Of a stretch of DNA of 64,000 nucleotides, positions 37,231 through 46,382 are shown piece by piece. This DNA comes from Streptomyces eurocidicus (GTDB taxonomy: Bacteria > Actinomycetota > Actinomycetes > Streptomycetales > Streptomycetaceae): positions 310,001 through 374,000 of the forward strand of contig NZ_LGUI01000001.1 in NCBI RefSeq assembly GCF_002891295.1, written 5' to 3'. The notes beneath the pieces are model-generated. The model did not search any database, was not told where the DNA came from, and worked only from the letters and a program-made list of their open reading frames with translations. A program made the position numbers and the translations under genes. The number at the start of each line of letters is the position of its first letter. The first letter of the stretch is position 1.

Positions 37231-37935
37231 GTGAAGGTCGAGATCTACAGCGATATCGCCTGCCCGTGGTGCCACGTCGGCAAGAGCCGCTTCGAGCGGG
37301 CCCTGGCCGCGTTCCCGGGTGCCGACGGTGTCGAGGTGGTCTACCGGCCGTTCCAGCTCGACCCCGGGGCGCCGGAGAAGCCGCTGCCGCACCGTGCGGT
37401 GCTGGCGGAGAAGTACGGGCCCCAGTCCGTCGCCATGGACGACCGGATCACCGCGATCGGCGAGGCCGAGGGGCTCGCCTTCGACTTCGACACGGTCGTC
37501 GAGAACAACTCGCTGCTCGCCCACCGCCTGCTGCGCTTCGTCCTCGACACCTACGGCCCGGCGGCCCAGGCGCGGCTCAAGGGACGGCTGCTGGAGGCCC
37601 ACTTCGGTGAGGGGCTCGACATCGGCGACGCCGCGCGGCTCGCCGACGCGGCCGTGGCCGTCGGCCTGGACCGTGCGCCGGTCGCCGCCTTCCTCGACGG
37701 CGACGAGCTGCGCGACGAGGTCCTCGCCGAGATCGAGGAGGGCCGGCGGCGCGGGGTGACCGCGGTGCCGACCTTCGTCTTCGAGGGACAGTGGGCGGTC
37801 CAGGGCGGCCAGGACCCGGAGACGTTCCTGCGCGTCCTGGAGCAGGTCGCCGAGGCGACCGGCGCGCCCGCCCCGGAGGCCGGCGAGTCCTGCGCGGACG
37901 GCGCCTGCGAGGTCCCGGCCACCGGCCGGGGCTGA
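37231..37935 (+). CDS. DsbA-family oxidoreductase, FrnE-like
   Basis: 234 residues from GTG 37231; GAGGAG ten bases upstream and the homologous start VKVEIYSDIACPWCH decide it over ATG 37213. The CPWC active site (Cys11, Cys14) and the cis-Pro segment GVTAVPTFVFEGQWAVQGGQ define a 2-hydroxychromene-2-carboxylate isomerase/DsbA-like thioredoxin fold. A C-terminal SCADGAC tail adds two Cys that could shuttle electrons. No signal peptide, so it acts in the cytosol, as FrnE does in oxidative stress of Deinococcus. The upstream dyad suggests redox- or ligand-dependent control. Confidence 0.88.
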   Translation: MKVEIYSDIACPWCHVGKSRFERALAAFPGADGVEVVYRPFQLDPGAPEKPLPHRAVLAEKYGPQSVAMDDRITAIGEAEGLAFDFDTVVENNSLLAHRLLRFVLDTYGPAAQARLKGRLLEAHFGEGLDIGDAARLADAAVAVGLDRAPVAAFLDGDELRDEVLAEIEEGRRRGVTAVPTFVFEGQWAVQGGQDPETFLRVLEQVAEATGAPAPEAGESCADGACEVPATGRG

Positions 37936-37948
37936 CCCGCGCCGGGCC

Positions 37949-38167
37949 TCACGCCTTCGCGGCGCCCCGCACCTCCAGGCCCGCGAGGAGCTCCCGCGTG
38001 GCCCGCGCGACCGCGTCGACGGCCTCCTCGAACACGGCCTGGTTGTGCGCGGCCGGGTGGTGGAAGCCGGACACCTTCCGTACGTACTGCAAGGCGGCCG
38101 CCGTGATGTCCGCGTCCTCGACGTCGGGCGTCATGGGCGGCCGCAGCGTCTTGATGCTGCGGCACAT
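37949..38167 (-). CDS. DUF2277-family small protein
   Basis: 72 residues starting MCRSIKTLRPP at ATG 38167, the signature of the family. The middle ALQYVRKVSGFHHPAAHNQAVFEEAVDAVA is helical with a conserved His pair. These proteins are widespread in bacteria and of unknown function. It is convergent with the frnE-like gene, 13 bp apart. Confidence 0.85.
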   Translation of the reverse strand: MCRSIKTLRPPMTPDVEDADITAAALQYVRKVSGFHHPAAHNQAVFEEAVDAVARATRELLAGLEVRGAAKA

Positions 38168-38227
38168 GCCTCCAGTGTGCCGCGGCCCACGCCGGTCCGA
38201 AGCGTGCCCGGCGGGTCTCCTCCGCTG

Positions 38228-38318
38228 CCGTCCCGGGTGGGCCGGGACGGGCCGGGCCGGGCCGGGACGGGACGGGACGGCCGTACGAGCCGTACGAGCC
38301 GTACGAGCCGTACGAGCC
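38228..38318. repeat. short tandem repeats, 9-bp and 5-bp units
   Basis: CGGGC and CGGGA pentamer-like units (38235-38280) run into four copies of the 9-mer CCGTACGAG (38281-38316). The stretch is non-coding between the DUF2277 gene and the MFS gene. Confidence 0.7.
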
Positions 38319-38369
38319 ACGGTCCGGGGCGAGAGGCCGGGAAGGACCGGCCGGGCGCCCCCCTGGGCG

Positions 38370-39575
38370 TCAGCCCACGCTCTGCCGCTCCTGCGCGGCC
38401 TCGCCCCTCGCGACCACCGTCGACGGGGCGCCCGGCGCCCGGTCCAGCAGGCCCGCCGCCACGGCGACGGCCAGGCCCGTCACCGCCAGCGCGGCGCCGA
38501 CCAGCGTCGGGGACGTCCAGCCCCAGCCCGCCGAGATCGCCACGCCGCCCAGCCACGCGCCGCCCGCGTTCGCCAGGTTGAAGGCCGAGTGGTTGGAGGC
38601 GGCGGCCAGCGTCGGGGCCTGGCGGGCCTTGTTCATCACCAGCATCTGGAGCGGGGTGCTGGTCATCGAGCCCGCCGCGCCGAGCAGGACCACCGTGACG
38701 AGCGCCGCCCACTTCACATGGACCGTGAGGTCGAAGAGGACCAGGACCGCCGCGAGGCCCGCCAGCGAGCCGTAGAGCGTGGGGCGCAGCGCCCGGTCGG
38801 TCAGCGGCCCGGCGACGAGGATGCCGAGGGTCATGCCGATGCCGAAGAGGGCGAGCACCAGGGTGACGGAGGTCTCGGAGAAGCCCGTGACCTCCGTGGC
38901 CATGGAGGCCAGGTAGCTGTAGACGGCGAAGACGCCCGCGAAGCCGAAGACGGCCGCGAGCAGGCCGAGCAGGACCTGGCGGCTGCCGAGGGCGCGCAGT
39001 TCACGGCCGAGGCCGCCGCCCTCCTCGCGCGGGAGCTGCGGGATCAGCGCGGCGAGCGCGGCCATGGCCACGAGGCCGATGACGGTCACCACGAGGAAGG
39101 TCGCGCGCCAGCCGAGGTGCTGGCCGAGGAGCGTGGCCGTGGGGACGCCGACGATGTTGGCGACGGTGAGGCCGAGGAACATCATCGCGACCGCGCGGGC
39201 CTGCCGGCCCTCGGCCACCAGCCGGGTGGCGACCACCGAGCCGACGCCGAAGAACGCGCCGTGCGGCAGCCCGGCCAGCACCCGGCCCGCGATGAGCGTG
39301 CCGAAGGACGGGGCCAGGGCGGAGGCGAGGTTCCCGATCACGAAGACGCCCATGAGCAGGATGAGCATGCGCTTGCGCGGGATGCGGGAGCCCAGCGCGG
39401 TGAGCAGCGGGGCGCCGGCGACGACCCCGAGGGCGTAGGCGGAGACCAGATAGCCGGCGGTGGGGACGGAGGTGCCCAGGTCGTCGGCGACATTGGGCAG
39501 CAGGCCCATCATCACGAACTCGGTCGTTCCGATGCCGAAGGCGGAGACGGCGAGCGCGAGCAGCGCCAGGGGCAT
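38370..39575 (-). CDS. MFS transporter, DHA1 family (AraJ/chloramphenicol-efflux-like)
   Basis: 401 residues with 12 membrane helices. ATG 39575 has GGAAGG upstream. Helix 1 carries the FGIGTTEFVMMGLLP motif typical of this efflux subgroup, followed by motif A-like GSRIPRKRMLIL and a helix 5 Gly/Pro-rich antiporter motif (VLAGLPHGAFFGVGSV). It probably pumps sugars or drugs out with protons. No dedicated regulator adjoins it. Confidence 0.85.
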   Translation of the reverse strand: MPLALLALAVSAFGIGTTEFVMMGLLPNVADDLGTSVPTAGYLVSAYALGVVAGAPLLTALGSRIPRKRMLILLMGVFVIGNLASALAPSFGTLIAGRVLAGLPHGAFFGVGSVVATRLVAEGRQARAVAMMFLGLTVANIVGVPTATLLGQHLGWRATFLVVTVIGLVAMAALAALIPQLPREEGGGLGRELRALGSRQVLLGLLAAVFGFAGVFAVYSYLASMATEVTGFSETSVTLVLALFGIGMTLGILVAGPLTDRALRPTLYGSLAGLAAVLVLFDLTVHVKWAALVTVVLLGAAGSMTSTPLQMLVMNKARQAPTLAAASNHSAFNLANAGGAWLGGVAISAGWGWTSPTLVGAALAVTGLAVAVAAGLLDRAPGAPSTVVARGEAAQERQSVG

Positions 39576-39653
39576 GGGAGGACCTTCCGGAAGGATGCGG
39601 GGGAGCCTTCCAGGCTACGGGGTGGGGGGCGGGGCCCGTCCGGGGGCGGGGGG

Positions 39654-39755
39654 GGGCCGCTACGCGGGGCCTTGTCCCCTACCCGCCCCTTCCCGAACCG
39701 GGGCTCCGCCCCGGACCCCGGTCCTCAAACGCCGGACGGGCTGAATTTTCAGCCC
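39654..39755. repeat. dispersed palindromic element, left-half copy
   Basis: GCTACGCGGGGCCTTGTCCC, CCGCCCCTTCCCG, a GGGGCTCCGCCCC hairpin and TCCTCAAACGCCGGACGGGCTGA with a short return arm TTTTCAGCCC. It sits just after the stop codon of the following minus-strand gene. Confidence 0.65.
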
Positions 39756-39761
39756 ACCCCG

Positions 39762-40781
39762 TCAGATCTTGACCCGCGCCGCCACCGGCAAGTGGTCGCT
39801 CCCCGTGTCCGGCAGGGTCCACGCCGAGACCGGCTCCATGCCGCGCACCATGATCTGGTCGATCCGGGCCATCGGGAAGCTCGCCGGCCAGCTGAAGCCG
39901 AAGCCGTCGCCGGCCGCGCCCTGGGCGGAGCGCAGCTGCGAAGTGATCGGGGCGAGCGAGCGGTCGTTCATGGTGCCGTTGAGGTCTCCGAGGAGGATGA
40001 CCTTCTTCTCCGGCTCCTGGGCGATGGCCCGGCCGAGGGCCTCGGCGCTGCTGTCGCGCTGCCCGGCCGTGAAGCCCGCGTTGAACTTCACCCGGACCGA
40101 GGGCAGGTGCGCGACGTAGACGGCGACCGGGCCCTGCGGGGTCTTGACGGTGGCGCGGAGCGCGCGGGTCCAGCCCATGCGGATGTCGACGGGCTGGGCC
40201 AGCTGGAGCGGGTACTTGCTCCATATGCCGACCGTGCCCTGCACGGAGTGGTGCTTGTACGTGCTCGCGAGCGCCCGCTCGTACGTCGGCACGGCGGAGG
40301 GCTTGAGCTCCTCCAGGGCCACCACGTCGGCGCCGGAGGCCGCGACGTCCTTGGCCGTGCGCTCGGGGTCCGGGTTCTCGGCGTTCACGTTGTGGCTGGC
40401 CACGGTGAAGTTGCCGCCCTTGCCGGACTTGTCCCCGAGCAGGCCGCCGAAGAGGTTGGTCCAGACGACGATCGGCAGCAGCAGCGCGACCAGCGCGGTG
40501 GCGGAGCGGCGCAGCACGGCGAGGACCAGCAGGACCGGGATGCCGAGGCCGAGCCAGGGCAGGAAGGTTTCCGTGAGGCTGCCGAGGTTGCCGACCTTGT
40601 TGGGCAGGTGGGTGTGGAGCAGCATCAGCAGCCCGAGCAGCGCCGCCAGCGCGGCGAGGACCACGCCCCGCCGCCAGACGTCGCGGTCCCGCCACTGGTC
40701 CATGAGGCGCCGGGCCCGGGAGCCGGCCCGCTCCGGACCCGTCCCGTCTCGGCCCGTCTCCTGCATGTACGCCTGCGCCAT
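39762..40781 (-). CDS. membrane-anchored endonuclease/exonuclease/phosphatase-fold protein
   Basis: 339 residues from ATG 40781 (GTGAGGAC five bases upstream). Three membrane helices lie near residues 25-110. The catalytic domain then faces outward: ASHNVNAENPDP, VVALEELK with metal-binding Glu, VYVAHLPSV with His, ILLGDLNGTMNDR with Asp/Asn, and the final SDHLPV His. This N-terminal-membrane architecture is common in actinobacteria; its substrate, nucleic acid or a phosphodiester lipid, is unknown. A TAATAT hexamer on this strand near 40955 may be part of its promoter. Confidence 0.82.
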   Translation of the reverse strand: MAQAYMQETGRDGTGPERAGSRARRLMDQWRDRDVWRRGVVLAALAALLGLLMLLHTHLPNKVGNLGSLTETFLPWLGLGIPVLLVLAVLRRSATALVALLLPIVVWTNLFGGLLGDKSGKGGNFTVASHNVNAENPDPERTAKDVAASGADVVALEELKPSAVPTYERALASTYKHHSVQGTVGIWSKYPLQLAQPVDIRMGWTRALRATVKTPQGPVAVYVAHLPSVRVKFNAGFTAGQRDSSAEALGRAIAQEPEKKVILLGDLNGTMNDRSLAPITSQLRSAQGAAGDGFGFSWPASFPMARIDQIMVRGMEPVSAWTLPDTGSDHLPVAARVKI

Positions 40782-40976
40782 CGCTGTCCTCACTGCCTCG
40801 TCCGCTGCGGCCCCGCGCACCGACGATAGGTGATCATCGGTGGCCGGGGCGTTCCGGCCGCCCCGGGTGGGGCGTCGGTCTGGAGGACGACCGTCCGGGC
40901 GGCCGGGGTTCCGGAGGACACGGCCGGGGGGCGGGCTGTGACACAACGGGCATATTAGGGAGCGACGGCCCGGCGG

Positions 40977-41006
40977 CGGCGCCCGGAAGGCGGTCTCCGG
41001 GCGCCG
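40977..41006 (-). terminator. hairpin after the tetR gene
   Basis: An 11-bp perfect stem (40977-40987 with 40996-41006) and an eight-base loop just beyond the minus-strand tetR stop codon. Confidence 0.6.
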
Positions 41007-41019
41007 CGCGCGGCGCGGG

Positions 41020-41697
41020 TCAGCCCGCCGGGCGGGGGCGTACGCCTTCCAGGACCGCGTCGACGATCTGCTCGGCGAGGCCCTCGGAGAGCTCCTTCCA
41101 CTCGTGGAGCATGGCGCGCGAGAGCATCGGGGCGACGAAGAGGTCGGCGAGGAGCTCGACGTCCAGGTCGGCGCGGATCTCGCCGTCGGCCATGCCGCGC
41201 CGCAGCACCGCGTAGACGGCCTCGCGGCGGGCCGTGACGACCGTCTCGTGGTACTCCTTCCAGAGTTTGGGGTGGGACTGGACCTGGGTGACGACGGTGC
41301 GCAGCACGGCCGAGGAGCGCTTGGCCAGGCCGCGTCTGCGGAGGAACTCCAGCATGGTGACGAGGTCGTCGCGGGCGGAGCGGCCGGCGGGCTCGGGGCC
41401 CGTGTCGTCGAGGGAGCGCAGCACGTCGAGCATCAGCTCCTCCTTGCCGGCCCAGCGCCGGTAGAGGGTGGCCTTGCCGACGCCCGCCTCGCGGGCGAGG
41501 CGCTCCATCGACAGGTCGCTGATGGTGACGCCCTCCTCCAGGAGGCGGAGGACGGTCTCGATCACGGTGGTGTCCACGGCGGCGTTGCGCGGGCGGCCGC
41601 GGCCGGCGGCCGGGCCCCGCCCGGCGGCTTCCGCGGCCGCTTCCGGGGTCGCCTCGGGGCACATGCCGGCCGCCGCGGGCCGGGCCTGGCCGGTCAC
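41020..41697 (-). CDS. TetR-family regulator of the adjoining MFS pump
   Basis: 225 residues from GTG 41697, whose first bases overlap the MFS stop codon (GTGA), with GGAGG upstream inside the MFS gene; translation is thus coupled. The DNA-binding domain reads [35 protein letters not shown], and the C-terminal domain is of the TetR_C_16-like type ([35 protein letters not shown]). A TetR-like dyad before the MFS gene is the probable operator, so the pair should be self-repressed until the drug or metabolite is present. Confidence 0.88.
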   Translation of the reverse strand: MTGQARPAAAGMCPEATPEAAAEAAGRGPAAGRGRPRNAAVDTTVIETVLRLLEEGVTISDLSMERLAREAGVGKATLYRRWAGKEELMLDVLRSLDDTGPEPAGRSARDDLVTMLEFLRRRGLAKRSSAVLRTVVTQVQSHPKLWKEYHETVVTARREAVYAVLRRGMADGEIRADLDVELLADLFVAPMLSRAMLHEWKELSEGLAEQIVDAVLEGVRPRPAG

Positions 41698-43361
41698 GTG
41701 CCCGCCTCCGCCTGTTCCCGCTCGGCTTCCGGGCGGGGTGCCGCGCCCGTGGGCGCGCTGCCGCGGCCGGGCAGGAAGAGGGCCACGACGGCGGCGCCGA
41801 GCAGCGCGACGCCCGTGGCGCCTATGACGGTGACGTGCATGGCGTGGATGAAGGCGTCGTTGGCCGGGGCGACGAGGGCCTTGCCGGCCGGGCCGAGCTT
41901 CTCGGCGAGGCCCAGGGTCGCCTCGATGGACTCGCCGGCGGCGTGCCGCGCGGAGCCGGACAGGCCGGGGACGGCGGCCAGTTCGTCGCCGATGCCGTTC
42001 CGGTAGGTGGTGGAGAGCACCGAGCCGAGGACGGCGACCCCGAGCGCGCCGCCGACCTGGCGGAAGGTGTTGTTCACGGCGGAGCCGGAACCGGCCTTCT
42101 CCCGTGGCAGCGACTGCATGATCGAGACGGTGGCGGGCGGCATGATGTGGGCCATCGCGGTGCCCTGGACGAAGAAGAGCACCTCCAGGACCCAGATCGG
42201 GGTGTCCGCGTCGAGGAGCAGGAAGCCCGCGGTGCTGGCGGCGACCAGGACCATGCCGACGGCGCAGACGGCGCGGGCGCCGAACCGGTCCACCACGAGG
42301 CGGGCCCTCGGCGCGAAGATCATCTGGGCGGCGGCGAGCGGCAGGAGCAGCAGTCCGCTCTGCAGCGGGGTGTAGCCGCGCACGCTCTGGGTGTAGAAGA
42401 CGATGAAGAACGTGGTGCCCATCAGCGCGAAGAAGACCAGCGCGATGGAGGAGACGGCCGCCGAGAAGGCGGGGTTCCGGAAGTACCGCACATCGATGGC
42501 GGGGTGGGTGCTGCGCCGCTCGTGGAGCACGAAGAGCACCAGGATCAGCAGGCCGCCGCCGGCGGTGCCGAAGACCTCGGGGTCGGTGAAGTCGGCGAGC
42601 TGGCCGCCCTTGATGATGCCGTAGACGAGCAGGACGAGACCGGCCACGGAGAGCAGCACGCCGAGGGGGTCGAGGCGGCCGGGGTCGGGGTCCTTGGAGT
42701 CGGGGACGAGCAGCACCATCGCGATCAGGCCGATGAGCACGATGGGGACGTTGACCAGGAAGACCGAGCCCCACCAGAAGTGGTCGAGCAGGATGCCGCC
42801 GGTGATCGGCCCGATGGCGATGGCGAGGCCGACGGCGCCGGCCCAGATGCCGATGGCCTTGGGCTGCTCCTCGCGCTCGAAGACGTTCATGATGATGGCG
42901 AGGGTGGCGGGCATCACGAAGGCGCCGCCGAAGCCCATCACGGCCCGGAAGGCGATCAGTTCGCCGGACGAGCCGGCGACGGCGGACAGCACGGAGCCGA
43001 TGCCGAACACCACCATGCCGAAGAGCAGCACCTTCTTCCGGCCGAGCCGGTCGCCGAGCAGGCCCGCGGTGAAGAGGATCCCGGCGAAGACGAGCGTGTA
43101 GGAGTTGATCGCCCACTCCAGCTCGCTCTGGGTGGCGCCGAGGCCGGTGGGGGCGGGCGAGGCGATCGTCTTCATCGCCACGTTGAGGATCGAGTTGTCC
43201 AGGACCACGATCAGCAGGCTGAACAGCAGCACGGCGAGGATGGCCCAGCGTCTGCGGTGGACCGACTCGGGAACCCGGCGGTCGGCCGGGACGACTATCT
43301 CCGAGGGGTCCGGGGGACCCGCGGTCGGACCCGACCCGGGCCCGGGGGGAACGGTTGACAT
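41694..43361 (-). CDS. MFS drug:proton antiporter, DHA2 (14-helix) family
   Basis: 555 residues from ATG 43361 (GGTGAG just upstream; GTG 43367 also possible). Fourteen membrane helices, with [19 protein letters not shown] in helix 1, motif [14 protein letters not shown], motif [22 protein letters not shown] and Asp in the first helix as in EmrB/QacA pumps. It is the first gene of a two-gene unit with the TetR gene. The exported compound is unknown. Confidence 0.9.
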   Translation of the reverse strand: MSTVPPGPGSGPTAGPPDPSEIVVPADRRVPESVHRRRWAILAVLLFSLLIVVLDNSILNVAMKTIASPAPTGLGATQSELEWAINSYTLVFAGILFTAGLLGDRLGRKKVLLFGMVVFGIGSVLSAVAGSSGELIAFRAVMGFGGAFVMPATLAIIMNVFEREEQPKAIGIWAGAVGLAIAIGPITGGILLDHFWWGSVFLVNVPIVLIGLIAMVLLVPDSKDPDPGRLDPLGVLLSVAGLVLLVYGIIKGGQLADFTDPEVFGTAGGGLLILVLFVLHERRSTHPAIDVRYFRNPAFSAAVSSIALVFFALMGTTFFIVFYTQSVRGYTPLQSGLLLLPLAAAQMIFAPRARLVVDRFGARAVCAVGMVLVAASTAGFLLLDADTPIWVLEVLFFVQGTAMAHIMPPATVSIMQSLPREKAGSGSAVNNTFRQVGGALGVAVLGSVLSTTYRNGIGDELAAVPGLSGSARHAAGESIEATLGLAEKLGPAGKALVAPANDAFIHAMHVTVIGATGVALLGAAVVALFLPGRGSAPTGAAPRPEAEREQAEAGT

Positions 43362-43384
43362 GCTCACCAGAGTAGCCCTTTCCG

Positions 43385-43403
43385 ATACGGAACCGTCTCG
43401 TAT
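43385..43403. promoter_or_regulatory. TetR-type operator before the MFS-tetR unit
   Basis: ATACGGAACCGTCTCGTAT has ATACG/CGTAT ends and an inner ACGG-aa-CCGT dyad, a common operator form for TetR proteins in Streptomyces. It lies 24 bp upstream of the MFS start codon. Confidence 0.55.
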
Positions 43404-43409
43404 TTGAAA

Positions 43410-43424
43410 GTCTTTGCGAAAGAC
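43410..43424. promoter_or_regulatory. 6-bp dyad between the MFS gene and panB
   Basis: GTCTTT-gcg-AAAGAC is a perfect inverted repeat next to the TetR-type operator in the divergent MFS/panB promoter region. Role unknown. Confidence 0.35.
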
Positions 43425-43523
43425 GGAAGACCGCCCTGGTCCGGCCGCGCACGGCGTGTCAGCATGGAAGGGATCCGGGGACGCCGTCAGGGCGCCTCGA
43501 GACGAAACACAGGAGCCACCGCC

Positions 43524-44402
43524 ATGACGCATGCCTTGAACAAGCCCGACAGCAGCCCCGCCGCGAGCGACGCGAGCAAGGCGCTGTACGGGGGCACGAG
43601 TTCCCGGCGCATCACCGTCCGCGACATCTCCGCCGCCAAGGCGCGCGGCGAGAAGTGGCCCATGCTCACCGCCTACGACGCGATGACCGCCTCCGTATTC
43701 GACCAGGCCGGCATCCCCGTACTCCTCGTGGGCGACTCCATGGGCAACTGTCACCTCGGCTACGAGTCCACCGTGCCCGTCACCATGGACGAGATCGCCG
43801 TCCTGTCCGCCGCGGTCGTCCGCGGCACCAAGCGCGCCCTGATCGTCGCCGACCTGCCCTTCGGCTCGTACCAGGAGGGCGCCGTCCAGGCGCTGCGCAA
43901 CGCCACCCGGCTGATCAAGGAGACCGGCGCCGGCGCGGTCAAGCTGGAGGGCGGCGAGCGCTCCGCCGACCAGATCCGGCTGCTGGTGGAGGCCGGCATC
44001 CCGGTCATGGCCCATATCGGCCTCACCCCGCAGTCGGTCAACGCCTTCGGCGGCTACCCCGTGCAGGGCCGCGGCGAGGAGGCCGCGCAGCAGCTGCTGC
44101 GCGACGCCAAGGCCGTGCAGGACGCGGGCGCCTTCGCCGTCGTCCTGGAGGTCGTGCCGGCCGAGCTGGCCGCCGAGGTGACCCGCACCCTGCACATCCC
44201 GACCGTGGGCATCGGCGCGGGCGCCGGGTGCGACGCCCAGGTGCTGGTGTGGACCGACATGGCCGGCATGACGCCGGGCCGCCTGCCGCGCTTCGTCAAG
44301 CAGTACGCGCAGGTGCGCGAGGTCCTCGGCGACGCCGCCAAGGCGTTCGCCGAGGAGGTCGTGGGCGGCGCCTACCCGGCGGAGGAGCACTCCTTCCACT
44401 AA
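43524..44402 (+). CDS. panB: 3-methyl-2-oxobutanoate hydroxymethyltransferase
   Basis: 292 residues from ATG 43524, with CAGGAG upstream. First step of pantothenate/CoA synthesis: adds a hydroxymethyl group from methylene-tetrahydrofolate to alpha-ketoisovalerate. Family motifs are [39 protein letters not shown] with the Mg-binding Asp, KLEGGER, and [16 protein letters not shown]. An extra N-terminal segment of about 30 residues precedes the barrel, as in other actinobacterial forms. It is a single gene ended by a hairpin. Confidence 0.95.
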   Translation: MTHALNKPDSSPAASDASKALYGGTSSRRITVRDISAAKARGEKWPMLTAYDAMTASVFDQAGIPVLLVGDSMGNCHLGYESTVPVTMDEIAVLSAAVVRGTKRALIVADLPFGSYQEGAVQALRNATRLIKETGAGAVKLEGGERSADQIRLLVEAGIPVMAHIGLTPQSVNAFGGYPVQGRGEEAAQQLLRDAKAVQDAGAFAVVLEVVPAELAAEVTRTLHIPTVGIGAGAGCDAQVLVWTDMAGMTPGRLPRFVKQYAQVREVLGDAAKAFAEEVVGGAYPAEEHSFH

Positions 44403-44415
44403 GGGCCCACCGGCC

Positions 44416-44464
44416 CCGACAGCCGGCCGGCGTCCCCGCACCGGGGCCGTCGGCCGGCTGTCGG
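44416..44464 (+). terminator. hairpin terminator after panB
   Basis: CCGACAGCCGGCC (44416-44428) pairs exactly with 44452-44464; the loop itself is GC-rich and can fold further. Confidence 0.65.
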
Positions 44465-44509
44465 CATTCTGTAGGCGCGTTGTCAGTGGCCCCTGGCACT
44501 GTGGTGGTC

Positions 44510-45544
44510 ATGACGCGAAACGACACCTCACGGGGGGCGGGCAGCGGCGGTAACGCCGTCGAAGTCCGTGGCCTCGTCAAGCACTTCGGTGACACCAAGG
44601 CGCTCGACGGCGTGGACCTCGACGTGCGCGAGGGCACCGTCCTCGGTGTGCTCGGGCCCAACGGCGCCGGCAAGACCACCCTGGTCCGCTGTCTGTCCAC
44701 GCTGCTCCGGCCGGACGCGGGCACCGCTCGCGTCGCGGGGTACGACGTGGTGGCCCAGCCCCGGCAGCTGCGCCGCGTGATCGGCCTGACCGGCCAGTAC
44801 GCCTCGGTGGACGAGAAGCTGTCCGGCTTCGAGAACCTGTACATGATCGGCCGGCTGCTGGACCTCTCCCGCAAGGACGCCCGCCGCCGCGGCGAGGAGA
44901 TGCTGGAGCGCTTCTCCCTCACCGAGGCCGCCAAGCGCCCCGCCGGGCAGTACTCCGGCGGCATGCGCCGCCGGCTGGACCTCGCCGCCTCCATGATCGG
45001 CCGCCCGGCCGTGCTCTATCTGGACGAGCCCACCACCGGCCTCGACCCCCGCACCCGCAACGAGGTGTGGGAGGAGGTCCAGCGGATGGTCGCCGAAGGC
45101 TCCACCGTCCTGCTCACCACGCAGTACATGGAGGAGGCCGAGCAGCTGGCCCAGGAGCTGACGGTCATCGACCGCGGCCGGGTCATCGCCGGCGGCCGGG
45201 TCGACGAGCTCAAGGCCAAGGTCGGCGGGCGCACCCTGCAGATCCGCCCGGCCGACCGGGGCGAGCTGGCCCGGATGGTCGGCGCGGTGGCCCAGGCCGG
45301 GCTGGACGGCATCGCCGGCGCCACGGCCGACGAGGCCGAGGGCGTCGTCAACATCCCCATCGTCAGCGACGAGCAGCTGACCGCCGTGGTCTCCCTGCTG
45401 GGCGCGCGCGGCTTCGCCATCTCCGATATCTCCACCCACCTGCCGAGCCTCGACGAGGTCTTCCTCGCCGTCACCGGCCAGAAGGCGTCCGCCCCGCGCG
45501 AGGACGCCGCCGACACCGACGCACTCCAGGAGGTCGCCGCATGA
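44510..45544 (+). CDS. ABC transporter ATP-binding protein, DrrA type
   Basis: 344 residues from ATG 44510; no ribosome site is visible, so the start may be leaderless. It has Walker A LGPNGAGKTTLVR, Q-loop TGQYASVDEKLSG, signature YSGGMRRRLDLAASM, Walker B VLYLDEPTTGLD and the DUF4162-type C-terminal domain seen in the daunorubicin-resistance protein DrrA. With the next gene it should form an exporter of a hydrophobic compound. The two genes overlap by four bases. Confidence 0.92.
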   Translation: MTRNDTSRGAGSGGNAVEVRGLVKHFGDTKALDGVDLDVREGTVLGVLGPNGAGKTTLVRCLSTLLRPDAGTARVAGYDVVAQPRQLRRVIGLTGQYASVDEKLSGFENLYMIGRLLDLSRKDARRRGEEMLERFSLTEAAKRPAGQYSGGMRRRLDLAASMIGRPAVLYLDEPTTGLDPRTRNEVWEEVQRMVAEGSTVLLTTQYMEEAEQLAQELTVIDRGRVIAGGRVDELKAKVGGRTLQIRPADRGELARMVGAVAQAGLDGIAGATADEAEGVVNIPIVSDEQLTAVVSLLGARGFAISDISTHLPSLDEVFLAVTGQKASAPREDAADTDALQEVAA

Positions 45545-46365
45545 GCACGGCCACGATCGGCGCGCCCGCGGCGGCGCCCGCCCGCGAGGGCCGCATCGGC
45601 CTGCGGGCCAACCTGCGGCACATAGGCGCCCTCGCGCGCCGCAACATGCTCCAGATCAAGCAGGACCCGGAGTCGATGTTCGACGCCGTGATCATGCCGA
45701 TCATCTTCATCCTGCTCTTCACCTACGTCTTCGGTGGCTCGATGGCCGGCAAGGGCCATGAGCAGGAGTACCTCAACTACCTGGTGCCCGGCCTGATGGC
45801 CATGCAGGGCATGAACATCGCCATGGCCGTCGGCACCGGCGTCAACGACGACTTCAAGAAGGGGGTGATGGACCGCTTCCGCACCATGCCGATATCCCGG
45901 TCCTCCGTCCTCATCGCGAAGATCGTGGTCGAGGTCGGCCGGATGCTCATCGCCACGACCATCCTGCTCGTCATGGGCTTCGCCCTCGGCCTGTCCATCA
46001 CCACCACCCCGCTGCACCTGCTGGCCGCGGTCGCCCTGTCCATGGTCTTCGGCGCCTCGCTGATGTGGGTCTTCATCCTGCTCGGCCTGTCCCTGAAGAC
46101 CCCGCAGGCCGTCCAGGGCATGGCGATGATCATCCTGATGCCGCTCCAGTTCGGCAGTTCGATCTTCGCGCCGACGGCCAAGATGCCCGGCTGGCTGGAG
46201 GGCTTCACGAAGTACAACCCGCTGTCCAACCTCGCCGACGCCTCCCGCCACCTGATGCGCGGCGGACCGGTCGCCCACTCCGTGTGGATGACACTGGCCT
46301 GGGCCGTGGCGATCACGGTGGTGACGGCACCGCTCGCGGTCTCGAAGTTCCGCAGCAAGACCTGA
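45541..46365 (+). CDS. ABC-2 type transporter permease, DrrB type
   Basis: 274 residues from ATG 45541, which overlaps the ATPase stop codon (ATGA). Six membrane helices; the stretch PESMFDAVIMPIIFILLFTYVFGGS and the ABC-2 motif near LKTPQAVQGMAMIILMPLQFGSSIFAP are typical of DrrB permeases. Partner of the upstream ATPase. The substrate is unknown and no resistance or biosynthesis genes adjoin. Confidence 0.92.
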   Translation: MSTATIGAPAAAPAREGRIGLRANLRHIGALARRNMLQIKQDPESMFDAVIMPIIFILLFTYVFGGSMAGKGHEQEYLNYLVPGLMAMQGMNIAMAVGTGVNDDFKKGVMDRFRTMPISRSSVLIAKIVVEVGRMLIATTILLVMGFALGLSITTTPLHLLAAVALSMVFGASLMWVFILLGLSLKTPQAVQGMAMIILMPLQFGSSIFAPTAKMPGWLEGFTKYNPLSNLADASRHLMRGGPVAHSVWMTLAWAVAITVVTAPLAVSKFRSKT

Positions 46366-46382
46366 GCCGGCCCGTGTCCGCG

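Noticed and set aside
44480..44508. TTGTCA promoter for the DrrA-like gene
   Set aside because: No A/T-rich -10 hexamer at proper spacing; the assignment would be guesswork.
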